Shown here: piece by piece, positions 18,893 to 26,196 of the stretch
How the letters are laid out: every line of letters starts with the position of its first letter
Numbering within the stretch: the stretch's first letter is position 1
DNA from: Chitinophaga polysaccharea
GTDB lineage: Bacteria; Bacteroidota; Bacteroidia; Chitinophagales; Chitinophagaceae
NCBI RefSeq assembly: GCF_902150045.1
Contig: NZ_CABFVU010000001.1
Location: 2,914,001-2,978,000 of the forward strand
Direction of reading: 5' to 3'
DNA length: 64,000 bases
The notes under the pieces: model-generated
What the model saw: the letters and a program-made list of their open reading frames with translations, nothing else
Database searches by the model: none
Told to the model about the DNA's origin: nothing
Program-made: the position numbers and the translations under genes

Positions 18893-19231
18893 TTACATCG
18901 GCGTTAAATACCCTGCAAAACCACCGCAACGGAGCAGTTTCACTTCTATTGTATCAGATTTATCTACTACCATATACCGGGTGGCAAAGCTTTTATCATG
19001 CTGGCCATCTGTAATCAGCACCAGTCTGAATTTTACGTCTTCCGGAAGAAAGTCCAGTTGTATATTCTTCTTCTTTTCCTTTCTTTCCGCATTAATACCG
19101 CCAATGTACCATGAACTGCCTTTGCGGCGGGCCATGACAACATCCAGGCCGGGGTATCCGTCGACCAGCCGGGCAAATAAAGAAGAGGCGCTAAGTGCAA
19201 AAAATAAAATAAGGACAATAGTCGATTTCAT
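18893..19231 (-). pseudogene. GH97 remnant: signal peptide fused to the C-terminal domain
   Basis: The 112-codon frame joins a signal peptide (MKSTIVLILFFALSASSLFA) directly to RLVDGYPGLDVVMARRKGSS, which aligns with RFIDGYPGKLVVIARRKGTK in the C-terminal domain of the intact GH97 gene in this window, and continues through that domain to its end. About 500 residues, including the catalytic barrel, are missing, with the frame kept. The product cannot be a glycosidase. It is convergent with the TonB receptor and divergent from the fucosidase operon. The intact ancestor was probably a second GH97 enzyme of the fucose locus. A functional secreted carbohydrate-binding stub is possible but less likely. 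Confidence 0.8.
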
Positions 19232-19366
19232 ACGGGGAATGCTTTTTTGGATTTTAATGCTATGATGCCTGATTATTTTTAAAGATCATAACATCAGAGC
19301 AATTGTTGTTTCCGGAATTTTTATCAGAGAAACATAGGTGGCACGGTTATTTTCAGTCTGAAATAT

Positions 19367-19380
19367 TGAAAACGATTGCA
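19367..19380. promoter_or_regulatory. LacI-type operator O1 (TGAAAACGATTGCA)
   Basis: The 14-mer matches the LacI/CcpA-family consensus TGNAANCGNTTNCA at every fixed position. It abuts a minus-strand TAGTTTTG -7 element (19379-19386), so it would block transcription toward the GH97 remnant. No lacI-family gene is in the window. Confidence 0.6.
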
Positions 19381-19467
19381 AAACTAAATTTTGAATGCCA
19401 GGTTGCTTATACAGGCAGGTAATTTATAGATTGTTTGCATTTATTTCCCCGTTTTAGTAAAATAAAT

Positions 19468-19497
19468 TTTGAAATCGATTTCAAATTTCTATATTTG
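19468..19497 (+). promoter_or_regulatory. Fucose operon promoter overlapped by LacI-type operator O2
   Basis: TTTG at 19468-19471 and TATATTTG at 19490-19497, 18 bp apart, match the Bacteroidota -33/-7 promoter. The palindrome TTTGAAATCGATTTCAAA (19468-19485) covers the -33 element and contains TGAAATCGATTTCA, an exact match to the LacI-family consensus TGNAANCGNTTNCA. Repression by a LacI-type regulator, relieved by a fucose-related sugar, is the natural reading. Confidence 0.7.
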
Positions 19498-19510
19498 CTA
19501 AACCAAAAAA

Positions 19511-19609
19511 ATGACAGGCAAAGAGTCAGCAGGAGAGTTCTTATCACGTTATGATCGAATTGCTGCCTGTCGTCATGTTTCATTTATAAGTGTCATATTG
19601 ACTATTTAA
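19511..19609 (+). CDS. Candidate 32-residue leader peptide of the fucose operon
   Basis: An ATG about 13 bp after the -7 element opens a 32-codon frame that ends CRHVSFISVILTI. The start lies within the left arm of an inverted repeat: GACAGGCA (19513-19520) pairs with TGCCTGTC (19564-19571). The end shares TGTCATATTGAC-TATT with the leader ORF of the GH2 operon. A 150-nt untranslated stretch follows before the fucosidase start and holds a further weak hairpin (CAGGTCC near 19633 with GGAACCTG near 19650). This could be a regulatory leader, but coding cannot be proven. Confidence 0.4.
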   Translation: MTGKESAGEFLSRYDRIAACRHVSFISVILTI

Positions 19610-19762
19610 TAAATTCCGGCAGAAAAATTATACAGGTCCGTTCACGGGGAACCTGCCACAAAGAATTCATGTTTTCCGTTGGCGCATGGAGTACCCTTTA
19701 CAGGAATAAATCCCTGCTATAAAATAAAACTTATTCATCTTCCTAAATAACTTTCATACTTT

Positions 19763-21409
19763 ATGAAGCGCAGAACCGTAATAAAAGGATTGGCAGGAGC
19801 ATTGCCTGCACTCTGGATATCAAAGGCAATGGGTAATGGACTGGCTGAAATAGCAGCACCCGGGGAACCGGTTGCCAAAGGCCCGTTTAAAGCATCATGG
19901 GAATCACTCAAACAATATACAGTACCGGATTGGTACCGCAATGCCAAATTCGGTATATGGGCGCACTGGGGGCCGCAATGCCAGCCGGAGCATGGCGACT
20001 GGTACGCGAGGGGTATGTATGAAGAGGGCGGCTGGCAATATAATTTTCATGTGAAAGAGTATGGTCATCCTTCTAAATCAGGCTTCAAAGAGGTGATCCG
20101 TGAATGGAAGGCAGAGAACTGGAACCCTGAAGAGCTGGTGGCCTTATATAAAAAAGCAGGCGCCCAATACTTCGTGGCAATGGCCAATCACCACGATAAT
20201 TTTGATAACTACAACAGTAAATATCACCCCTGGAATTCCACGAAACTGGGACCGAAGAAAGATATCATCGGAGGATGGGAGAAAGCGGCACGTAGCCAGG
20301 GGCTTCCCTTTGGCGTGAGCGTTCATGCTGCACATGCGTGGACATTTTATGAAACCGCCCAGGGCGCAGATAAGAACGGCCCGCTGGCAGGCGTGCCTTA
20401 TGATGGTAAACTAACCAAAGCCGATGGAAAAGGTACCTGGTGGGAAGGCCTCGATCCGCAGGTATTATATGCACAAAGCCATGTTCCCGGTTCCAGGGAT
20501 ATTAGTAAAGTGTGGGACTGGGATGCCACCAAAGGATGTACCGTTCCCGATAAAGCCTACTGTGAGCAGTTCTTTAACCGCACAATGGACCTGATCAATA
20601 AGTACGGGCCCGACCTGGTGTATTTCGATGACACAGCGCTTCCCTTATGGCCCATCAGTGATGCAGGGCTCAGGATCGCCGCACACCTGTACAACAGCAG
20701 CATCAAAAAGCATGGTAAGCTGGAAGCGGTATTGAATGGAAAAATACTGAACGAAGAACAGCGGAAATGTATGGTATGGGATATAGAACGCGGGCAAAGC
20801 AACGAGATAGAACCTTTCGTGTGGCAAACCGATACCTGTATAGGCAGCTGGCATTACGATCGGGGCATTTACAACAACCGTCGTTATAAAACAGCCGGAA
20901 CCGTGATCCACACACTGGCCGATGTGGTAAGCAAGAACGGGAACCTGTTGCTGAATATCCCGGTAAGAGGAGATGGTACTATCGACAGTGAAGAACGCAA
21001 CATAGTGGCCGGCATTACGGCATGGATGGACATCAACAAGGAAGCGATCTACGACACAAGGCCCTGGAAAATATTCGGGGAAGGACCGGCAGTGGAATCC
21101 GTGGCGCCGTTAAACGGGCCGGGCTTCAATGAAGGCAAAGGCAAGCCAATGGGAGCGGAGGATATCCGTTTTACGGTGAAAGGCGATGCGTTGTATTGCA
21201 TTGTAATGGGCTGGCCTGAAAACGGTGAAGTGAATATCAGATCGCTATCATCCGGTAGCGGCCATTATCCCGGCAGGATAGGACAGGTGGAATTACTGGG
21301 AGGAAGCAAATCACTGCAGGTGGAACGTGGCGATAAGGGATTACTGGTAAAGCTGCCGGAGCAGAAGCTCAATGCAGATGCCCTGGTATTGAAAGTACTG
21401 CCCGCATAA
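19763..21409 (+). CDS. GH29 alpha-L-fucosidase, Tat-type signal
   Basis: Alpha-L-fucosidases remove terminal L-fucose from glycans. The 548-residue protein starts MKRRTVIKGLAGALPALWIS, a twin-arginine-like signal with hydrophobic core and likely cleavage near residues 23-30. The GH29 catalytic domain follows: KFGIWAHWGPQC near 62, ANHHDNFDNYNSKYHPWNS near 141-159, and DLVYFDD with nucleophile candidate Asp289 at the conserved place. A C-terminal sandwich (about 450-548) is present. It heads an operon with an aldo-keto reductase, FucP and a zinc dehydrogenase, consistent with L-fucose release, uptake and oxidation. It lies downstream of a LacI-type operator and long leader. Confidence 0.95.
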   Translation: MKRRTVIKGLAGALPALWISKAMGNGLAEIAAPGEPVAKGPFKASWESLKQYTVPDWYRNAKFGIWAHWGPQCQPEHGDWYARGMYEEGGWQYNFHVKEYGHPSKSGFKEVIREWKAENWNPEELVALYKKAGAQYFVAMANHHDNFDNYNSKYHPWNSTKLGPKKDIIGGWEKAARSQGLPFGVSVHAAHAWTFYETAQGADKNGPLAGVPYDGKLTKADGKGTWWEGLDPQVLYAQSHVPGSRDISKVWDWDATKGCTVPDKAYCEQFFNRTMDLINKYGPDLVYFDDTALPLWPISDAGLRIAAHLYNSSIKKHGKLEAVLNGKILNEEQRKCMVWDIERGQSNEIEPFVWQTDTCIGSWHYDRGIYNNRRYKTAGTVIHTLADVVSKNGNLLLNIPVRGDGTIDSEERNIVAGITAWMDINKEAIYDTRPWKIFGEGPAVESVAPLNGPGFNEGKGKPMGAEDIRFTVKGDALYCIVMGWPENGEVNIRSLSSGSGHYPGRIGQVELLGGSKSLQVERGDKGLLVKLPEQKLNADALVLKVLPA

Positions 21410-21447
21410 GTATTTATCAAAGAAGTTAAGACCTGAATAAAAAAAAT

Positions 21448-22464
21448 ATGACATTCCCAAAGATTGTATTTGGCACCAGCGGGTTGGGAAATTTGTTTAC
21501 CGTTCTGGAGGAAGCTACAAAAGAGGCGATTGTAAAGGAATGCCTGGTTCGCTCTCAATCACAGGTTGTATTTGATACTGCCGGTAAATACGGCGCCGGA
21601 TTGGCGCTGGAAGCATTGGGCGCGGCTTTGCGCAAGGCGGATATTGCTCCTGAAAAAGTACTGATCAGTAACAAACTGGGATGGTTACGCGTGCCACTTA
21701 CCACACCGGAACCTACTTTTGAACCGGGCGTATGGAAAAACCTGCGCTACGATGCGGTACAACGTATCAGTTACGATGGCATACTGGAATGTTTTGAGCA
21801 GGGAAATTCCCTCCTGGGAAATTACACCGCGCAAATGGTATCCGTACATGATCCCGACGAATACCTGGCCAAAGCCCGTAATAAAGAGGAAGAGGAACAA
21901 CTGCTTTCGGATATTATGGGCGCCTATCAAGCGCTGCGTGAGCTGAAGCTGTCGGGCAGGGTGCAATCTGTAGGTATCGGCGCCAAAAACTGGCGGGTGA
22001 TAGAGCGCATCAGCAGGGAAGTGGCGTTGGACTGGGTAATGATTGCCAACAGTTTTACCATCAAAGTACATCCCAGGCCCTTACATACTTTCCTGGAACA
22101 ATTGCAACAGCAAGGAGTGCAGGTAATTAACTCTGCAGTTTTTCACTCGGGCTTTCTTACCGGTGGGAATTATTACGATTATCAATTGATCAATGCTGCT
22201 GATGAAACACATCAGCAGCATTTGAAATGGCGGGATGAGTTTTTTTCAGTTTGCCATGCGCATGCAGTTAAACCAGCTGCCGCCTGTGTGCAGTTTGCCT
22301 TAAAAGCGCCGGGAGTGGTAAGCGTAGCATTGAATACTACTCACCCGCAAAGGGTAGCTGAAAACCTGGAACTTGCCAATGTGCCTATACCACCTGCATT
22401 CTGGGACGAGATGAAGGAAAAACAGCTGATAAATTTAACGGGAGAAGCCACTGTTCATTATTAA
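21448..22464 (+). CDS. Aldo/keto reductase, probable L-fucose (D-threo-aldose) 1-dehydrogenase
   Basis: The 338-residue cytoplasmic protein resembles the aldo/keto reductase subgroup that oxidises L-fucose and D-threo-aldoses at C1 to the lactone. Visible features are KIVFGTSGLGNLF at the N-terminus, FDTAGKYGAGLALEALGAAL with the catalytic Asp/Tyr region, LISNKLGW with the Lys, and MVSVHDPDEYL near residue 131. A late GIGAKNW and CVQFALKAPGVVSVALNT give the cofactor-binding part. It lies 38 bp after the fucosidase gene. The assignment to fucose rests mainly on operon context with fucosidase and FucP. Confidence 0.85.
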   Translation: MTFPKIVFGTSGLGNLFTVLEEATKEAIVKECLVRSQSQVVFDTAGKYGAGLALEALGAALRKADIAPEKVLISNKLGWLRVPLTTPEPTFEPGVWKNLRYDAVQRISYDGILECFEQGNSLLGNYTAQMVSVHDPDEYLAKARNKEEEEQLLSDIMGAYQALRELKLSGRVQSVGIGAKNWRVIERISREVALDWVMIANSFTIKVHPRPLHTFLEQLQQQGVQVINSAVFHSGFLTGGNYYDYQLINAADETHQQHLKWRDEFFSVCHAHAVKPAAACVQFALKAPGVVSVALNTTHPQRVAENLELANVPIPPAFWDEMKEKQLINLTGEATVHY

Positions 22465-22486
22465 TCCACGTAAGAACTAACGCTAT

Positions 22487-23746
22487 ATGAATAAAGCATT
22501 ATCAGCCAATAAAACAACCCTTGCCATAGGGCTTATCACCGCCTTGTTTTTTTTATGGGGTTTTGCACTGAACCTGAATCCCATCTTAATTCCTCACCTG
22601 AAAAAAGCCTGCCGTCTCAGTGATGTTCAATCCGCCTTTATTGATTCGGCATCTTACATCGCCTATTTTTTGCTTGCTTTGCCAGCCGGAAGGTTCATGT
22701 ATAAATATGGTTACAAAGGAGGCATTCTCTTAGGATTATTATTGTTCGCTGCAGGCGCCGTTTTATTTTACCCCGCGGCGGCTACGCGCTCCTATCTCTT
22801 TTTTCTTTGTGCGCTATTTATTATTGCCAGCGGGCTTACATTCTTGGAAACGGCTGCCAATTCATATATCACCGTATTGGGCGACCCCGCTAAAGGCGCC
22901 TACCGGTTGAATCTTGCACAGTCGTTCAATGGCCTTGCCGCATTCATGGCGCCGCTCATAGGCGGGCGTTATATATTGTCGGGGAAAGCATTAACGGCAT
23001 CACAGGAGGCCGGTATGTCTGCCCGTCAGCTGGATGACTACCTGAAAGCAGAAGCTTCCTCCGTGCAGCTGCCTTTCCTGATTATAGCCCTGGTAGTGTT
23101 GAGCGTGGCGGTACTGGTATGGAAAACTTATTTGCCAGAGATCAAGGAAGAAGAGACCGGTAACGCCAACGGCTCTGTTTTGAATGAGAAAAATCTTCTG
23201 TTGGGTGTGGGCGCACAGTTCTTTTATGTGGGCGCACAGGTTTGTATCAGCAGTTTCTTTATCCGCTTTTCACAACGGGTAGCAGGTATTGAAGAAGTGC
23301 AGGCGGCCTATCTTTTATCTGCGGCTTTGCTGATGTTTATGGTAGGGCGTTTTGCAGGAACTTTATTAATGAGATTTATGGCGCCGCCCAGGCTACTGGT
23401 CATTTACAGTATACTGGTAATGCTGCTGCTTGCTGTTGCCATCTCAACAACAGGCATCACCGCTGTATACGCGTTGATGGCGGTGGAGTTTTTTATGTCT
23501 ATTATGTTCCCCACCATTTTTGCTTTAAGCGTAAAAGATCTTGGCGCAAAAACGAAGAAGGGATCTTCCCTGGTGATCATGGCTATTGTTGGGGGAGCAA
23601 TTTTACCGGTGGTTATGGGACGCGTATCAGACGCCAGTAATATACAGCAGGCATATATTGTTCCGGTAGTTTGCTTTATTGCAGTATTGTATTTTGGAAT
23701 AAAGAATATTGCAGTCACTAAAGTAGATTTATCTGCCTCACACTAA
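22487..23746 (+). CDS. fucP: L-fucose:H+ symporter-like MFS transporter
   Basis: The 419-residue protein has twelve predicted membrane helices of the FucP/FGHS branch of the major facilitator superfamily. Typical sequence includes LFFLWGFALNLNPILIPHLKKAC, AFIDSASYIAYFLLALPAGRFMYKYGYKGGI and LTFLETAANSYITVLG, with the C-terminal half containing FFMSIMFPTIFALSVKDLG. FucP imports L-fucose with a proton; relatives in this group carry glucose or galactose. Context of fucosidase and fucose dehydrogenase supports L-fucose. It is separated by about 20 bp from both neighbours and is surely co-transcribed. Confidence 0.93.
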   Translation: MNKALSANKTTLAIGLITALFFLWGFALNLNPILIPHLKKACRLSDVQSAFIDSASYIAYFLLALPAGRFMYKYGYKGGILLGLLLFAAGAVLFYPAAATRSYLFFLCALFIIASGLTFLETAANSYITVLGDPAKGAYRLNLAQSFNGLAAFMAPLIGGRYILSGKALTASQEAGMSARQLDDYLKAEASSVQLPFLIIALVVLSVAVLVWKTYLPEIKEEETGNANGSVLNEKNLLLGVGAQFFYVGAQVCISSFFIRFSQRVAGIEEVQAAYLLSAALLMFMVGRFAGTLLMRFMAPPRLLVIYSILVMLLLAVAISTTGITAVYALMAVEFFMSIMFPTIFALSVKDLGAKTKKGSSLVIMAIVGGAILPVVMGRVSDASNIQQAYIVPVVCFIAVLYFGIKNIAVTKVDLSASH

Positions 23747-23783
23747 AAGCCAGTAAACTTTAAGGTTTTATAAAAAAGTAGAG

Positions 23784-24800
23784 ATGAGAACACTTGTATG
23801 TACGCAACCGGGAAATTTTGAATATTTGGATGGTATAACCCCGGAGCTAAAACAATCGCATGCCATACTGAAGATCAGGCGGGTGGGCATTTGCGGCACC
23901 GATCTGCATGCTTTTGAAGGAACGCAGCCTTTTTTTGAATATCCCAGGATCCTTGGTCATGAACTGGCCGGGGAGCTGGTGGAATTTGATAACGCACCTG
24001 GTTTCACTGCCGGCGAGCCGGTCACTATTATACCCTATTTCTATTGCGGAGCCTGCATAGCCTGCCGCAATGGTAAACAGAATTGTTGCAGCCGTATTAA
24101 GGTATGTGGCGTTCACCAGGATGGAGGGATGGTTGATTACCTGGCAGTGCCATCGTACTCGCTGGTGCATGGACAGGGACTGAGCTTCGATGAGCTTGCA
24201 CTGGTGGAGCCGCTGGCTATTGGCGCACATGCGGTAAAACGGGCAGGTATCCTGCCGGGAGAGTATGTGCTGGTAGTAGGCGCTGGTCCTATCGGTTTGG
24301 GAACCATGCAGCTTGCACAAATTGCCGGTGCAAAGGTTATTGCCCTGGATGTAAATGATCTCCGCCTTAATTTCTGCAGGGCAAAGTTAGGGATCACGCA
24401 TGTGATCAATGCACTGAAAGATAATGTGAGTGAAGCATTAATGACGATAACCAATGGAGACATGCCAACAGTAGTGATGGATGCAACGGGCAACCTGAAA
24501 GCCATCAACAATGCTTTCAACTATATGGCGCACGGGGCCAGGTATGTGCTGATCGGTTTACAAAAAGAGTCCATCAGCTTTAGCCACCCGGAATTCCATA
24601 AGCGTGAGGCAACTTTAATGAGCAGCCGCAATGCTACTACGGCCGACTTTGAACATGTAATTGACTCCATGAAAAAAGGATTGATTGATCCTAAAACGTA
24701 TATCACCCACCGTGTTAAACTGGAACAGGTAAAAGACACGTTTGAAAGTTGGCTGGATCCTTCCAGTGGAGTGATAAAGGCAATGGTAAGCATGGATTAA
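23784..24800 (+). CDS. Zinc-dependent medium-chain dehydrogenase, sugar acid/polyol type
   Basis: This 338-residue enzyme belongs to the zinc alcohol dehydrogenase family. It has catalytic zinc ligands in GICGTDLH and LGHELAGE, the structural zinc cysteine cluster in CGACIACRNGKQNCC, and an NAD-binding GAGPIGLG near residue 168. The family includes L-galactonate, sorbitol and threonine dehydrogenases. In this operon it may act in L-fucose breakdown, for example as a 2-keto-3-deoxy-L-fuconate dehydrogenase, or as a reductase of a fucose-derived compound; context only. No lactonase or fuconate dehydratase is encoded in the operon, so the other enzymes must be elsewhere. Confidence 0.88.
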   Translation: MRTLVCTQPGNFEYLDGITPELKQSHAILKIRRVGICGTDLHAFEGTQPFFEYPRILGHELAGELVEFDNAPGFTAGEPVTIIPYFYCGACIACRNGKQNCCSRIKVCGVHQDGGMVDYLAVPSYSLVHGQGLSFDELALVEPLAIGAHAVKRAGILPGEYVLVVGAGPIGLGTMQLAQIAGAKVIALDVNDLRLNFCRAKLGITHVINALKDNVSEALMTITNGDMPTVVMDATGNLKAINNAFNYMAHGARYVLIGLQKESISFSHPEFHKREATLMSSRNATTADFEHVIDSMKKGLIDPKTYITHRVKLEQVKDTFESWLDPSSGVIKAMVSMD

Positions 24801-25047
24801 TGTTTTCCCTGAATAGGCCTGGTAACAAACCGGCCCCTTATTTGAAACAATAGAGCGTCATCAATACGGGGGTTTGGCTATAGCTTTGTATGCTGTTCCA
24901 GATGTACTATTTATTCCTACAACAGTTTCTTATTACAATTTGAGAATGATTGCCCCGGCCGGAAGCTTTGCGCTTCCGGCATATTTAGCGGCGCCGGTTG
25001 GCGATGGGCCTGGCGTACAATAACCATTTATTCCGGAGCAAATAGCA
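24801..25047. other. Intergenic stretch between the fucose operon and the PIN toxin gene
   Basis: The region ends the fucose operon with the hairpin at 24958-24980. It contains no further ORF of note and no promoter I would support. Confidence 0.5.
24958..24980. terminator. Hairpin downstream of the fucose operon
   Basis: GCCGGAAGC (24958-24966) pairs exactly with GCTTCCGGC (24972-24980) across a 5-nt loop. It lies 160 bp after the last operon stop and 68 bp before the convergent PIN gene stop. No strong T-tract follows, so termination is probable but not certain. Confidence 0.55.
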
Positions 25048-25623
25048 TTAAAGTTTTAGTAATGATTTTAGTGCTGATACACTATCAGTTAACCTGCATT
25101 TTTCCAGCGAAATTAATACCTGGTTTGCTGACAAGGGTGGGTTTTTCATATTACGCACCTGTGAATGAAATGCATTAAGCGCCCGGCTTTCGTCGAGCAT
25201 TATTAGTTTTTTGACAAAATGATCTGCTGTCATAGCCATTATATGATATGACCGTAGGTTTTTTGCGGGAAAATCTTTCACATTATTGGTGACAATTATC
25301 GTAGCTCTGCTTTTGATGGCTGCAGCCAATACATGTCTGTCATCTACGTCAGGCAATGTTATTTCATCTATCAGTGATTCATATGAAGATACATGGGCAT
25401 CCGGAAAGGCACTTTCCATAGCGGTACGTGCTTTTTTCAGGCTGTCAGACTTGATGTCGGGTCTATTTATTAACAGGTTCCTGATCCATTCATCGTGTAT
25501 CAGGTCAGTCCATTTAGGTTGAAATAGTTTAGCATCTGCCAAATGCAATAGGATATCCCTTATCGGGGCGGGGTATAAAACATTCGCATCTAATACAGCT
25601 ATTAGCCCTGTCGTATTGGTCAT
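25048..25623 (-). CDS. PIN domain toxin-like ribonuclease
   Basis: The 191-residue protein has the acidic PIN-domain layout: Asp12 in AVLDANVL, the HDEW segment near residue 43, DVDDRHVLAAA near 92 and TNNVKDF near 110. PIN toxins cleave RNA with magnesium. It overlaps the preceding helix-turn-helix gene by 4 bp (ATGA), the typical toxin-antitoxin arrangement. Its length fits the larger PIN-domain group (PF13470-like) found with excisionase-like antitoxins in Bacteroidota rather than a short VapC. Target is unknown. Confidence 0.88.
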   Translation of the reverse strand: MTNTTGLIAVLDANVLYPAPIRDILLHLADAKLFQPKWTDLIHDEWIRNLLINRPDIKSDSLKKARTAMESAFPDAHVSSYESLIDEITLPDVDDRHVLAAAIKSRATIIVTNNVKDFPAKNLRSYHIMAMTADHFVKKLIMLDESRALNAFHSQVRNMKNPPLSANQVLISLEKCRLTDSVSALKSLLKL

Positions 25624-26078
25624 TCGTATCCGAGGTTAAGCTCCTGTGCCTGTTTGGCCAGGAAGTTCAGCTTGCTGTTTCGATTCTTTTGCAGCTGTTT
25701 ATCGTAGGCAATAATATCGCTCAGGAGAATTCTTCTGTGTGTGCCCACTTTAGTAAATGGGATGTCTCCCTTTTTCAACAGACTTACTACATAAGGTCTG
25801 GATACGTTTAACAAATCTGCCGCCTCCTGGGTACTGATTTCTGCATCACTGGGAAACAGCGTAACAGATTTCCCCTCTGCCATAAGATCGAGTATGTTGT
25901 AAAGCAACGCAAATGCTTTTTTAGGAATCTGCCGGGTTCCTTTTGTATCGTCTATTCTAATAGTTACACTTTCACGTTTAGTCTTTATGATCATTTGGAA
26001 GGTTTCTTGCAGTTCCATCAGGAAAGATTTCGCTAATTTCTGATCTTTCTTGTTGGTTTTTTCTATGATGGCTTCCAT
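25620..26078 (-). CDS. Antitoxin-like protein with excisionase-type helix-turn-helix
   Basis: The 152-residue protein carries a MerR/excisionase-type helix-turn-helix (about residues 78-130: STQEAADLLNVSRPYVVSLLKKGDIPFTKVG, followed by HRRILLSDIIAYDKQL). The N-terminal 75 residues are helical and probably bridge to DNA-binding or dimerisation. Overlap with the PIN gene makes it the likely antitoxin. Two tandem TAAACGAAA repeats in its promoter are good candidates for the binding site and for autoregulation. Confidence 0.88.
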   Translation of the reverse strand: MEAIIEKTNKKDQKLAKSFLMELQETFQMIIKTKRESVTIRIDDTKGTRQIPKKAFALLYNILDLMAEGKSVTLFPSDAEISTQEAADLLNVSRPYVVSLLKKGDIPFTKVGTHRRILLSDIIAYDKQLQKNRNSKLNFLAKQAQELNLGYE

Positions 26079-26101
26079 AATCCTTTATATTTTTAATAGA
26101 T

Positions 26102-26132
26102 CAAAGATACGTAAACGAAATAAACGAAACAA
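26102..26132 (-). promoter_or_regulatory. Promoter of the PIN/HTH module with tandem operator repeats
   Basis: On the minus strand TTG and TATCTTTG are spaced 20 bp, matching the Bacteroidota -33/-7 elements. Between them, on the plus strand, two identical 9-mers TAAACGAAA lie head to tail at 26112-26120 and 26121-26129. Binding there would block the promoter, as expected for an autoregulating antitoxin. Confidence 0.6.
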
Positions 26133-26196
26133 TAATTTAAATAGATTATGTTATAAGTGAAATATAATCAATCAAATATGAATTTTTTTAAACTAT

